Assembly: GCA_049890095.1 (NCBI GenBank)
Contig: JBMHCD010000001.1
Location: forward strand, 1-58,535
DNA length: 58,535 nt
Origin: JABAYQ01 sp049890095
GTDB taxonomy: Bacteria > Bacteroidota > Bacteroidia > Flavobacteriales > UBA7312
Direction: 5' to 3'
The notes below the pieces were generated by a model that ran no database searches, had not been told where the DNA came from, and saw only the letters and a program-made list of their open reading frames with translations. Position numbers and translations under genes: made by a program. Of this stretch, positions 41,994 through 50,758 are shown one piece after another. Position 1 is the first letter of the stretch. Each line of letters begins with the position of its first letter.

Positions 41994-42686
41994 ATGCATT
42001 ATAAGCACATTTTCTTTGATTTGGATAGAACCCTTTGGGATTTTGAATCTAATTCTAGAGAAGCATTACATGAAATATACAATGATTTCAAACTTAAAGA
42101 TCGAGGGATTTCAAGTTTTGAAGCTTTTTTGAAATCTTACCAACACCACAACGAAACCCTTTGGGAATTGTATAGGAAGGAAATTATTACCAAAGAATAT
42201 TTACGTTCTAGTCGTTTTCAGCTTTGTTTAGCAGATTTTGACATTAATGATCGAAATTTGGCTGTTAAAATGGGTGAAAAATACATACAAGAATCGCCCT
42301 TAAAAACCAATTTGTTTCCTTACACTTTTGAGGTGTTACACTATTTAAGTAAAAAGTATAAGTTGCATATCATTACCAATGGATTTGAAGAAGTGCAGCA
42401 TATAAAACTTAAATATTCAAAACTGAAAAGGTTTTTTAATCATGTAATAACGTCCGAATTGGTAGGTGCAAAAAAACCAAACCCTAAAATTTTTAAATTG
42501 GCTTTGGAAAAAGCAGGTGCTAGTGTGCAAGAAAGTTTAATGATTGGAGATGATTTTCCTGTTGATATTTTAGGTGCTAAAAATATTGGTATGGATCAAG
42601 TTTTTTTTAACCCCAATAAATATTTAACTAAACAAAAAGCAACGATTCAAATTTCTTGTCTTAGTGAGTTAAAGGAGTTATTGTAA
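41994..42686 (+). CDS. HAD-superfamily nucleotidase, YjjG type
   Basis: This 230-residue protein contains HAD motif I FFDLDRTLWDFE (nucleophile and acid/base Asp), motif II ITNGF, the GAKKPNPKIF lysine motif and motif IV MIGDDFPVDILGAKNIG. The LWDFE variant and cap domain are those of YjjG-like pyrimidine 5'-nucleotidases, which clean up non-canonical pyrimidine nucleotides. The start is ATG 41994, one base behind the preceding stop. The 3' end overlaps convergent aroA by 26 bases. Confidence 0.88.
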   Translation: MHYKHIFFDLDRTLWDFESNSREALHEIYNDFKLKDRGISSFEAFLKSYQHHNETLWELYRKEIITKEYLRSSRFQLCLADFDINDRNLAVKMGEKYIQESPLKTNLFPYTFEVLHYLSKKYKLHIITNGFEEVQHIKLKYSKLKRFFNHVITSELVGAKKPNPKIFKLALEKAGASVQESLMIGDDFPVDILGAKNIGMDQVFFNPNKYLTKQKATIQISCLSELKELL

Positions 42687-43887
42687 AACCAACTTTTTTA
42701 AGATCTTCCCAATAATTTGGGTATGACTTTTTTACTACTTCTACATCTTCTACAACAACGGTTTTTTGTAAGGCTAGCGGAGCCAAACACATTGCTATTC
42801 TATGGTCTTTGTAAGTAGAAAAAGAGGGAGTAATGTTTGTAATATTTACTGCATTGATAGAAAATGAATCGCTATCGATTTTTGCATTTATACCACATTT
42901 TTTTAACTCCGTTTGAAGGCTTGTTAGTCGATCAGATTCTTTTCTCTTTAAAGTGCTTAGACCAGTAAAATTAGCAGTAATTTTTTTAAAAGCATAAGTG
43001 TTTATAAGTGCTAATGAAAGGTCTGGATAATCAATTAAGTGTATATTTTTTTTTGCAGGCTCACTATTTTGTTTTTTCTCGAGGATAAAATTGCTATCTT
43101 CAAAATAGGATAATACTCCTAAGTCTTTAAAAAAGTTTGGAGAAAAACTATCGCCTTGCCATGAGTTTTTATTTAAACCTTTAAGTATGATACGAGCCTT
43201 CTTACTTAAACTAACCATTTCTAACCAGAAAGCTACTGCACTCCAATCGTTTTCAATTTTAATATTTTTTAGTTGATAGGTTTGGTTGGAAATGTTAATG
43301 GAATTATCTTTAAATAGGTGTTCAATACCAAAATAATTCAACATTTTGAGGGTCATAAGTATATATGGCTTAGAAACGATATCGTTTTGTAAATTAATTT
43401 TTATTCCATTTTTAAGAAGAGGAGCAATCATAAGCAGCGAAGAAATAAACTGACTACTCACTTCAGAGTTTATATTGATTTCTCCACCATTTAGTTCTTT
43501 TCCAATAATTTTTATTGGTGGATAATTTTCCTTTTCAAGATATTCGATGTCCGCTCCTAAATGGCGTAGACTGTCTACTAGTTCGCCTATAGGTCTTTTT
43601 TTCATTTGATCACTTCCTGTAAGAATAGTTTCACCTTTTTGTATGGAAAAATAAGAAGTAAGAAATCGCATTGCTGTTCCAGCATCTTCAATATTAATTA
43701 GTTTTTCCTTCGAATTGAGTGCTCGTTGAAGAACTATTGTATCATTGGAAAGAGATAGGTGTTCAATTTCAAATTTCTTGTTGTTTAATGCATGAATAAT
43801 TAATGCTCGATTACTAAGACTTTTAGATCGAGGTAAATTAATTTCACCATTAATAATACCAGTAGGGTGAAAAATAGAATAATTCAT
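42661..43887 (-). CDS. aroA: 3-phosphoshikimate 1-carboxyvinyltransferase (EPSP synthase)
   Basis: AroA joins PEP to shikimate-3-phosphate, the sixth step of the shikimate pathway. The 408-residue protein has LPRSKSLSNRALI (about 19-31), the DAGTAMRFL motif (about 64-72; usually NAGTAMR, with Asp here for Asn), MKKRPIGELVDSL, and the C-terminal KRKESDRL and KDHRIAMCLAPLAL blocks. It is the last gene of a nine-gene operon, two bases behind the methyltransferase-like gene. Confidence 0.94.
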   Translation of the reverse strand: MNYSIFHPTGIINGEINLPRSKSLSNRALIIHALNNKKFEIEHLSLSNDTIVLQRALNSKEKLINIEDAGTAMRFLTSYFSIQKGETILTGSDQMKKRPIGELVDSLRHLGADIEYLEKENYPPIKIIGKELNGGEININSEVSSQFISSLLMIAPLLKNGIKINLQNDIVSKPYILMTLKMLNYFGIEHLFKDNSINISNQTYQLKNIKIENDWSAVAFWLEMVSLSKKARIILKGLNKNSWQGDSFSPNFFKDLGVLSYFEDSNFILEKKQNSEPAKKNIHLIDYPDLSLALINTYAFKKITANFTGLSTLKRKESDRLTSLQTELKKCGINAKIDSDSFSINAVNITNITPSFSTYKDHRIAMCLAPLALQKTVVVEDVEVVKKSYPNYWEDLKKVGFTITPLTH

Positions 43888-43889
43888 GA

Positions 43890-44654
43890 TTATAAAAAAT
43901 CGTATCCTAAGATGTTGTATTTTCCTAAACGTTCCTCATTGAGTTCAAAGCTAGTAATATCTGCTTCTTTATCCCAAATTATTTCAAAATTTCGTTGGAA
44001 ATTATGCTGTAAAAATCGTGCATTATTGGTTCTGCCATCTACAAGTATATATGTTCCAGGTAATAAAACAGACTCCATTTTAAGAATGTCAGCAGACATT
44101 ACAGTACGCTCATCACATTGAAAGCTTAAGCCGTTTATAGAACCTTTAACATCTTTAGGTGAAGGACCGTCCAAATAAATAAAATCTGGAACTATATCCG
44201 GAAGATTGTCGTAATAATGACAAATACGATCATTAAAAGTACCAATGGTAACATCCGATTGATGAATAGTGATAAATTGTTTTAGTTCATTAGGAAAATT
44301 ATTACTAGTATGTTCAATCCACTTTTTATTAGAGTCAACACTAAACAATTTGAACATAAAATTATTTCTCAATTTTGGTTTTTGATCTAATTTATCAAAT
44401 TCCATTTTATTTTTCATTAAAGCATCTGCCATTACAATAGAAGATAGACCTAGCCCAAATTCTAAAATGGTAAAACACTTTCTTTTTCGAACTATTTGAT
44501 GAATTCTTGCTAAATCCTCTAGATCTGGAGGAAAAGGAATAGACAGTTTCCCATTTACCGAATCGTGAGGTTGTTCTTGATAATCCGAATGTTGATCTAA
44601 GTCAAAATAAGAATCAATTCCTTCTTTAATTAAATAATCTCGTGCACTACTCAT
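43890..44654 (-). CDS. SAM-methyltransferase-like protein between aroB and aroA
   Basis: The 254-residue protein has a Rossmann-type pattern: FTILEFGLGLSSIVMADAL (about 61-79) as the glycine loop, LFSVDSNKKWIEH as the acidic strand end, and DFIYLDGPSPKD as a motif-IV-like strand. These are features of class I methyltransferases, but the exact family and substrate are not recognised. It starts 14 bases after aroB and ends two bases before aroA, so it is firmly in the operon. Confidence 0.65.
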   Translation of the reverse strand: MSSARDYLIKEGIDSYFDLDQHSDYQEQPHDSVNGKLSIPFPPDLEDLARIHQIVRKRKCFTILEFGLGLSSIVMADALMKNKMEFDKLDQKPKLRNNFMFKLFSVDSNKKWIEHTSNNFPNELKQFITIHQSDVTIGTFNDRICHYYDNLPDIVPDFIYLDGPSPKDVKGSINGLSFQCDERTVMSADILKMESVLLPGTYILVDGRTNNARFLQHNFQRNFEIIWDKEADITSFELNEERLGKYNILGYDFL

Positions 44655-44668
44655 AAAAATCTAAAATA

Positions 44669-45682
44669 TTAAAAATACTGACTTATTTCTTCTTTTGATT
44701 TAACAATATCATGCTGACACTCTCCAATTTGTTTTAATAATGAAAATAAAAATTTATTTTTTTCATTTTTTTTATCATTAACGAGCCATGGGTAAATTAG
44801 ATCAAATTTTGGTAGTTCGGGAAGATTCATCTGTAACTGCAAAAATTGGATAATTTCATTTAGTTCATTATTGTTAAGATTGGAAAGTTTTGATTCTATT
44901 ATCATTCCCATAGCAATTGCTTCTCCGTGTAAAATTGGTTTTTTTATGGAAAGGTAATAGCTTTCTATAGCATGACCAATGGTGTGTCCAAAGTTTAGTT
45001 GTTTTCTTATTGATTTGTCAAAAGGGTCTTGACAAACGAAGTAATTTTTTATTCTAATAGAATGAGATATAATTTCTTCCCAATTTATTTTTTCGAAAGG
45101 GGTATTTGTAATTAAATTCCAATATTCTTTGTCGGCAATGAGGGCGTGTTTTATAACTTCAGCAAAGCCAGATTTCATTTGTTTAGCGTCCAATGTTTTT
45201 AGAAATCCGGGGTGAATGAGTATTTGTTTCGGATTATTAAAACTTCCGATTTGGTTTTTTAGTCCTTTATAATCTACGCCATTTTTACCTCCTAAAGAAG
45301 CATCTACCATACTCAAAAGAGTAGTCGGAATGTTTATAAAATCGATACCTCTTTTAAAGCTTGAAGCAGCAAATCCTCCAATGTCACAGATAACACCTCC
45401 TCCCAAACAAATTAGCAGCGATGATCTATCAAATTGTGAATCGCTCAATATATCCCAAATATGACAACAGCTTTCAAGGGTTTTATGCTCTTCACCTTGA
45501 CCAAGACAAATAAGCTCGGCTTTTTTGAGAAAAGGATGATCTGAAATTAACTTATCTAAACAATATTTTTTGGTGTTTTCATCTACCAAAATGGCAATAT
45601 TGGTATAGGAGTCCAGCTTTAGATGTGATAATGAATCATTATCAATAAAAATGGTAGGATCTGTTTCTGTAACTTCTATCAT
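44669..45682 (-). CDS. aroB: 3-dehydroquinate synthase
   Basis: AroB converts DAHP to 3-dehydroquinate using NAD+ and a divalent metal. The 337-residue protein shows the family motifs GGGVICDIGGFAASSFKRG (about 93-111), PTTLLSMVDASLGGKNGVD and FGHTIGHAIES (metal His). It is on the short side for the family. Its ATG overlaps the stop of the PafA-like phosphatase gene (ATGA), so translation is coupled. Confidence 0.95.
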   Translation of the reverse strand: MIEVTETDPTIFIDNDSLSHLKLDSYTNIAILVDENTKKYCLDKLISDHPFLKKAELICLGQGEEHKTLESCCHIWDILSDSQFDRSSLLICLGGGVICDIGGFAASSFKRGIDFINIPTTLLSMVDASLGGKNGVDYKGLKNQIGSFNNPKQILIHPGFLKTLDAKQMKSGFAEVIKHALIADKEYWNLITNTPFEKINWEEIISHSIRIKNYFVCQDPFDKSIRKQLNFGHTIGHAIESYYLSIKKPILHGEAIAMGMIIESKLSNLNNNELNEIIQFLQLQMNLPELPKFDLIYPWLVNDKKNEKNKFLFSLLKQIGECQHDIVKSKEEISQYF

Positions 45683-47232
45683 TCTGTAATATTTGTGATA
45701 GGGTTACCAGTGCAACCATTTGGAAATGATATTCCCATTAAAGTAGATATTGTTGGAGCAATGTCTTTAATATTGTTATAAGAGTCCGTAAGTCCGTGTT
45801 TAATTTTTCCTCCCCAAAAAATTAGTGGAACATGGGTGTCATAGCTATAATGTGACCCATGAGTAGTTCCTGTAGGAGAATCCCATTCTATCCAACCTGG
45901 TTCTAAAGCAATAATAACATCTCCAGATCTTTTCTGGTTAAATCCTTTTTGAATTAAGGAATGTAAACTACTTTGATATTCGTTGTGATGTAATTGATGA
46001 GCGGTAAAAGTATTTTTTATTGCTTTAATCGAAATTAAGTAATCAGCACTTTTTTGTTGTATCTCCTGATGAACTATATTTTTAGATTGAATTAGTTTTC
46101 TGTCTAAGAAGAATTGCTGATTAGAATACTTTAGCACCCATTTTTCATTTCCATAAATGGACGACAGATAGTCGTTTAGTTCATTAGTAAGTTCGCTTGC
46201 ATCAAAGTATCCTGCAGGAATTTTTCGTTCAATAAGCTCATTAGGAACACTTACTACCCCATGGTCGGAGGTTAAAAAAATAAGTACGTTTTCCTTTCCG
46301 ATTTTACTATCAATTACTTTTAATAATTGTGCAATGTCTTTATCTAGTTTTATGTAGGTATCAACCAATTCATTTGCGTGAGGACCAAACTGATGGCCAA
46401 TATAATCAGTAGAAGAAAAGCTGACGCTTAAAAAATCAGTTTGTAATCGTTGACCTAATTTTTCATTTTTAATTAGAGCTAGAGCCAAATCTTTAAGTAC
46501 CGTGTTTCCTAGAGGAGTCGACTTAATTGCTCCTGGTCCTTTTTGATAAAGAAGGCTATCTAAAGAATAGTTAAAATCAGTTCCTTTCCATTTTCCTTTA
46601 AAATAACTGGTGCTAGGTTTATCTTGTTGATGATTTTTTAACCATTGTGGTAATTTATTTATGTAATAGCTACTAGTAATCCAATCGCCATTATTATCCA
46701 TCCAGAAAGCACCATCTGCAGCATGTCCGGCAGGAAGTATTGCACCTCTATCTTTTAAAGATATTCCAAATACTTTAGAGTTAGGATTAAATAATTTTAA
46801 CTCATCACCAATGGTCGTAGATAGCATTTTTCTTGGAGACATTTTACCAGAGCTATTACCAACATCTATGTGGTTGTCGCAATCGCACACTGTTGAGGTA
46901 GTACCATCTCCAGCACAATAAACATATTCTTTACTTTCTTTGTCGTACCAATTATTTCCTATTATTCCATGAATAGAAGGACTAGTCCCTGTAAAAATAC
47001 TTGCATGACCTGGTCCGGTATAAGTAGGCATATAACTGTAATGAGTATTTCTACAAAAATAGCCTTCATTAACTAATCGTTTAAAGCCATTTTCTTCAAA
47101 TTGATTCCAAAATCGATAAACATAATCGTATCTCATTTGATCTACAACAATTCCAACTACTAATTTAGGACTTTCTTGTGCATAGCATATATTGGATAAT
47201 GCTATCGTCAAAATGATCAGAGTTTTTTTCAT
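45679..47232 (-). CDS. PafA-like secreted alkaline phosphatase
   Basis: This 517-residue alkaline-phosphatase-superfamily enzyme has a signal peptide (about 1-18, ending CYA). Metal ligand Asp31 is in GIVVDQMRYDY, the catalytic Thr72 in YTGPGHAS, and the substrate-contacting Lys160 and Arg162 in SLKDRG. Further metal motifs are TDYIGHQFGPH and TSDHG. The Thr nucleophile with the K-x-R pair matches PafA, the phosphate-insensitive phosphomonoesterase of flavobacteria. It hydrolyses phosphate esters in the periplasm. Its start overlaps a 49-codon ORF by ATGA. Confidence 0.88.
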   Translation of the reverse strand: MKKTLIILTIALSNICYAQESPKLVVGIVVDQMRYDYVYRFWNQFEENGFKRLVNEGYFCRNTHYSYMPTYTGPGHASIFTGTSPSIHGIIGNNWYDKESKEYVYCAGDGTTSTVCDCDNHIDVGNSSGKMSPRKMLSTTIGDELKLFNPNSKVFGISLKDRGAILPAGHAADGAFWMDNNGDWITSSYYINKLPQWLKNHQQDKPSTSYFKGKWKGTDFNYSLDSLLYQKGPGAIKSTPLGNTVLKDLALALIKNEKLGQRLQTDFLSVSFSSTDYIGHQFGPHANELVDTYIKLDKDIAQLLKVIDSKIGKENVLIFLTSDHGVVSVPNELIERKIPAGYFDASELTNELNDYLSSIYGNEKWVLKYSNQQFFLDRKLIQSKNIVHQEIQQKSADYLISIKAIKNTFTAHQLHHNEYQSSLHSLIQKGFNQKRSGDVIIALEPGWIEWDSPTGTTHGSHYSYDTHVPLIFWGGKIKHGLTDSYNNIKDIAPTISTLMGISFPNGCTGNPITNITE

Positions 47233-47378
47233 TTTTTCTTTTTTTTAATTTGATAAAAAATAACAGATAAAATTACTGCTACAACCACATCTGCTAGTGG
47301 ATGAACATTTGGCCAACCAAAATTCCATATACAAATAAGTGTAAGCCATAAAAACCAGTTTTTGTTAAATTGCGTCAT
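47229..47378 (-). CDS. 49-residue membrane microprotein
   Basis: An ATG at 47378 opens 49 codons ending in TGA at 47229. The product begins MTQFNKNWFLWLTLICIWNF, has hydrophobic stretches at about 8-19 and 30-43 split by a GWPNVHPLAD turn, and ends in a Lys tail (IKKKKK). Its start lies inside the last codons of the PAP2 gene (14-base overlap). Its stop shares ATGA with the start of the phosphatase gene, so it fills the only gap in the operon. I recall similar short proteins in related bacteria but cannot name a family. Confidence 0.72.
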   Translation of the reverse strand: MTQFNKNWFLWLTLICIWNFGWPNVHPLADVVVAVILSVIFYQIKKKKK

Positions 47379-47907
47379 CTATCTTTTGATAAAAAATTAA
47401 AAATAATAACGCAACACAACTGCCCCACAACATACCGAAAAATATATCGAGAGGGTAATGAACACCTACATAAATTCTACTAAAGGAAACTAAACTAGCC
47501 CAAAAAAATAGACTGTAAAATACTTTTTTTCCTAAAATACCCCCTATAAATATGGCTAATCCAAAAACATTTGAAGCATGAGAGGATACAAAGCCATATA
47601 GACCGCCACATCCTTCAGTAACTAGTCGAACGTTTTCTAAAAAATGACAAGGTCTAAGGCGTTCAAAAACATTTTTGAATAGATGTACGCTTCCTTGATC
47701 ACAAACAACTATAAGTAAGATTATGGATAATAAAGGAATGAAAATTCTTTTTTTTGTCTCTTTAAACAGTAGGAAGATTAGAAATAAATATAATGGAATC
47801 CAAGAGAGTTTATGAGTAATGAATAAAAAAAATGGATCCCAAAAGGTCGTTCCATTACTATTTACAAAAGTAAAAAAAGCGATATCCAATTGTTTTATAA
47901 CATCCAT
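47365..47907 (-). CDS. PAP2-family membrane phosphatase
   Basis: This 180-residue protein has the three-part phosphatidic-acid-phosphatase motif: KNVFERLRP (motif 1, about 73-81), SSHASN (motif 2, about 103-108, with SSHA where PSGH is usual) and SRIYVGVHYPLDIFFG (motif 3, about 142-157). Five or six transmembrane helices surround it. Likely substrates are undecaprenyl pyrophosphate or phosphatidate-type lipids. Its ATG shares one base with the obg stop. Confidence 0.87.
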   Translation of the reverse strand: MDVIKQLDIAFFTFVNSNGTTFWDPFFLFITHKLSWIPLYLFLIFLLFKETKKRIFIPLLSIILLIVVCDQGSVHLFKNVFERLRPCHFLENVRLVTEGCGGLYGFVSSHASNVFGLAIFIGGILGKKVFYSLFFWASLVSFSRIYVGVHYPLDIFFGMLWGSCVALLFLIFYQKIDDAI

Positions 47908-48905
47908 TATTTAGTTAATTTTTGCCATAATTTATCTTTCAAACTTAACATGCCAATATTTGCCACTGAAGAAATGAAAATATGATCTATATCAGATGGT
48001 AGTTCTTTTTCGATTTCTTCAATTAACTCCTGATCTAGCATATCAGATTTGCTAATTGCTAACAAGCGTTCTTTATCCAAAAGTTCAGGATTGAATTTTT
48101 TCAATTCGTTTAACAAAATTTCGTACTCTTCACTGATGTTTTTACTATCAGCAGGTACCATAAACAATAATGTTGAATTTCGTTCTATATGTCTTAAAAA
48201 TCGTAAACCTAATCCTTTTCCTTCCGATGCTCCTTCAATTATCCCCGGAATGTCGGCCATAATAAATGACTTGTCATCTCTGTATGAGATAATACCTAAG
48301 TTAGGGACTAGTGTTGTAAACGGATAATTTGCAATTTCGGGTTTTGCTGCCGAAACAACCGATAAAAGAGTAGATTTTCCCGCATTAGGAAAACCAACCA
48401 AACCAACATCGGCTAAAACTTTTAGTTCCAGTATAAACCAATCTTCTTTATAGTCAATCCCAGGTTGGGCATAGCGAGGAGTTTGATTGGTTGACGATTT
48501 GAAATGTACATTTCCTTTACCTCCTTTACCTCCCTCTAGCAGTATCTTTTCTTCTTTGTCGGCGGTTATTTCGAATAAAACTTCTCCTGTTTCGGCATGT
48601 TTTGCTACTGTACCTAATGGTACATTGATGTATTTACTTTCTCCATCTTTTCCGATTTTTTTATTTCCCGAACCACTACCGCCATGTTCAGCAAAAATAT
48701 GTTTTTGATATTTGAGATGAAGTAGGGTCCACATCTGACTATTTCCCCTAATGATGATATGGCCACCACGACCACCATCACCACCATCGGGCCCACCTTT
48801 TGCTGTATTTCGATCTCTTAAAAAGTGGGCTGAACCAGCACCTCCCTTACCAGATCGGCAAAAGATTTTTACATAATCTACAAAATTGGAGTTTTTAACT
48901 TTCAT
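47907..48905 (-). CDS. obg: GTPase Obg/CgtA
   Basis: This conserved ribosome-assembly and stress GTPase has 332 residues. The glycine-rich Obg fold is obvious (GKGGAGSAHFLRDRN, GGPDGGDGGRGGHI). The G domain follows with P-loop GFPNAGKST, the ADIPGIIEGASEGKGLG switch II block and SKSD. I chose ATG 48905, which overlaps the adk stop by one base (TAATG); the alternative ATG at 48929 would overlap further. Confidence 0.96.
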   Translation of the reverse strand: MKVKNSNFVDYVKIFCRSGKGGAGSAHFLRDRNTAKGGPDGGDGGRGGHIIIRGNSQMWTLLHLKYQKHIFAEHGGSGSGNKKIGKDGESKYINVPLGTVAKHAETGEVLFEITADKEEKILLEGGKGGKGNVHFKSSTNQTPRYAQPGIDYKEDWFILELKVLADVGLVGFPNAGKSTLLSVVSAAKPEIANYPFTTLVPNLGIISYRDDKSFIMADIPGIIEGASEGKGLGLRFLRHIERNSTLLFMVPADSKNISEEYEILLNELKKFNPELLDKERLLAISKSDMLDQELIEEIEKELPSDIDHIFISSVANIGMLSLKDKLWQKLTK

Positions 48906-49477
48906 TAAATGGAATCTATTGCAGAACAAAGTTTAGCATTAATTTCTTCAATTGTTCCTAATCCTTCAATTTGTATCAGCTTGTTTTGCTTAGAATAGTA
49001 ATCTTTAAGTGGGGCAGTTTTAGTATTATACTCCTTAATTCTATTACTAATTATATCCTCATTCTGATCATCTGCTCTTCCACTAAGCTTACCTCTTTCT
49101 AGTAATCTTTGGATTAGTTCTTGAGGTTCTACTTCAAGTGAAAGCATAGAAGAGATAGAGGTGTCCAGATTATTTAAAAGTAAATCTAATTCTTTGGCTT
49201 GTGCTGAGGTTCTGGGGAAGCCGTCGAAGATAAATCCTTTTGCATCCAAGTTTTGGTTTAATTTGGATTTTATCATTCCTATAACTACCGAATCGGGAAC
49301 TAAATCACCTTTATCCATCAGCTTTTTTGCTTCAAGGCCTAAAGCTGTTCCTTCTTTTATTTCTCCTCTCAAAATATCGCCTGTTGATAAATGAATTAGC
49401 GAATATTTTTCGATTAATAATTTCGATTGTGTTCCTTTTCCAGCTCCTGGAGGGCCAAATAAAACAATGTTTAACAT
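48905..49477 (-). CDS. adk: Adenylate kinase
   Basis: Adk interconverts ATP, ADP and AMP. The 190-residue protein is the short-lid form without the zinc finger: P-loop GPPGAGKGTQ (7-16), LSTGDILR, FDGFPRTSAQA, and a short lid RGKLSGRADD. It starts one base behind the hpt stop, so purine salvage and nucleotide balance enzymes are in one message. Confidence 0.97.
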   Translation of the reverse strand: MLNIVLFGPPGAGKGTQSKLLIEKYSLIHLSTGDILRGEIKEGTALGLEAKKLMDKGDLVPDSVVIGMIKSKLNQNLDAKGFIFDGFPRTSAQAKELDLLLNNLDTSISSMLSLEVEPQELIQRLLERGKLSGRADDQNEDIISNRIKEYNTKTAPLKDYYSKQNKLIQIEGLGTIEEINAKLCSAIDSI

Positions 49478-49478
49478 T

Positions 49479-50015
49479 TTAATTGTCTTTTAGTTTATAA
49501 ATTTCGGGTAATGTACGTCCTAATTCTTCATAATCCAAACCATATCCAACAACAAATTTGTTTGGTATATTTTTTCCTAAGAAATCAATTTTGTATGGAT
49601 ATTTATAACTATCAGGTTTGCACAACAAACTAGAGATGTAAATTTTTTCAGGATTTTTCTTTTTTAGATTATTGATTAAAAAGTGGAGGGTATTGCCAGT
49701 ATCTACAATATCTTCTATTAATACAATAGTTCTATTTTCAATATTACAAGATAAATCTAAACTTTGTGTCATTTCACCACTACTTTCCATTCCAACATAC
49801 GATTTAACTTTTATAAAATCTACCTGCGGATCAAAAGATAATTTTTTTAATAAATCTGCTGCGAACAAAAAAGATCCATTTAATACGATTACAAAAATTG
49901 GATTTGAATTTTTTAGGAAATCCATTTCTTGAGCTATTTCATCTATTATTTTTTCCAATTCTGACTTAGAAATATATAACTCAAATTCTTTGTTGTGTAT
50001 CGATACAGATAACAT
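49479..50015 (-). CDS. hpt: Hypoxanthine phosphoribosyltransferase
   Basis: The enzyme salvages hypoxanthine/guanine with PRPP. The 178-residue protein has the PRPP-binding motif VLIEDIVDTGNTL, the flexible-loop region KSYVGMESSGEMTQSL and the C-terminal FVVGYGLDYEELGR. ATG 50015 is chosen because an earlier ATG at 50030 lies upstream of the expected transcription start. It is the first gene of the nine-gene operon and is probably read from a nearly leaderless mRNA. Confidence 0.94.
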   Translation of the reverse strand: MLSVSIHNKEFELYISKSELEKIIDEIAQEMDFLKNSNPIFVIVLNGSFLFAADLLKKLSFDPQVDFIKVKSYVGMESSGEMTQSLDLSCNIENRTIVLIEDIVDTGNTLHFLINNLKKKNPEKIYISSLLCKPDSYKYPYKIDFLGKNIPNKFVVGYGLDYEELGRTLPEIYKLKDN

Positions 50016-50019
50016 GCGA

Positions 50020-50027
50020 CAAAGGTA
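50020..50027 (-). promoter_or_regulatory. -7 element of the hpt operon
   Basis: TACCTTTG on the - strand is a perfect TAnnTTTG. Only four bases (TCGC) separate it from the ATG at 50015. It is partly covered by the inverted repeat at 50025-50048. Confidence 0.6.
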
Positions 50028-50048
50028 CAATTTTCAGTTTAATTGTAC
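50025..50048. promoter_or_regulatory. Inverted repeat overlapping the hpt promoter (possible operator)
   Basis: GTACAATT and AATTGTAC form perfect 8-base arms with an 8-base spacer. The left arm covers the last bases of the -7 element and the repeat reaches into the spacer region. This is a typical position for a repressor site; no regulator can be named. Confidence 0.4.
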
Positions 50049-50147
50049 TTTCTATCAATTAATAAATAAGTCATTTAATTTATGGAATTTGCTTTAACAA
50101 TTTTGAAATTCTTTATACATTAGCCCAATCTAAAAAATCAACAAAAA

Positions 50148-50660
50148 ATGAAAGCAATTGTAAGTATTATAATGGGAAGTACATCTGATATGCCTGTAAT
50201 GAGAAAGGCTGCAGATTTTTTAAATAGTATGGGTATTCCATTCGAAATTAACGCACTTTCGGCACATCGTGTTCCGGAAAAAGTAGAAGAATTTGCTACT
50301 AATGCACACTCTAGAGGTATAAAAGTAATTATTGCTGGTGCAGGGGGTGCTGCTCACTTACCAGGTGTAGTTGCTGCTTTTACTACTGTTCCTGTAATAG
50401 GTGTTCCTTGCCGTTCATCTATTTCTATAGACGGATGGGATAGTATTCTTTCCATTCTTCAGATGCCTCCAGGTATTCCTGTTGCTACTGTAGGGTTGGA
50501 TGCTGCCTACAATGCAGGTATTTTAGCTGGTCAGATGTTAGCTACTGCGGACGAAGAACTACATGCTAAAATGATAGAGTTTAAAATGAACATGAAACAA
50601 AAAATTGTAAAAGCGAATCAAGATTTAGCAAGCGAAAAATTTGATTTCAGAGTACAATAG
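50148..50660 (+). CDS. purE: N5-carboxyaminoimidazole ribonucleotide mutase (PurE class I)
   Basis: PurE moves the carboxyl group in N5-CAIR to give CAIR in purine synthesis. The 170-residue protein contains IIMGSTSDMPVM (CAIR/phosphate loop), SAHRVPEK with the catalytic His, and AGAGGAAHLPGV, the class I pattern. purK is not next to it. A terminator follows directly. Confidence 0.95.
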   Translation: MKAIVSIIMGSTSDMPVMRKAADFLNSMGIPFEINALSAHRVPEKVEEFATNAHSRGIKVIIAGAGGAAHLPGVVAAFTTVPVIGVPCRSSISIDGWDSILSILQMPPGIPVATVGLDAAYNAGILAGQMLATADEELHAKMIEFKMNMKQKIVKANQDLASEKFDFRVQ

Positions 50661-50682
50661 ATTTTTTAAAATCTAAATTTTA

Positions 50683-50718
50683 AAAGGGCTATCTAATTTT
50701 TAGAAGCCCTTTTTTTTT
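50683..50718 (+). terminator. Terminator of purE
   Basis: AAAAGGGCT pairs with AGCCCTTTT. An inner TCTAA/TTAGA stem closes most of the loop, and nine T follow. Confidence 0.88.
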
Positions 50719-50758
50719 GCTCAAATTTTGTAATTTAGAGTTATACATTCTTAAGGTT

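Noticed and set aside
50049..50147. TACATTAG upstream of purE as a -7 promoter box
   Set aside because: One mismatch and no TTTG at 18-22 bases; too weak to list as a feature.
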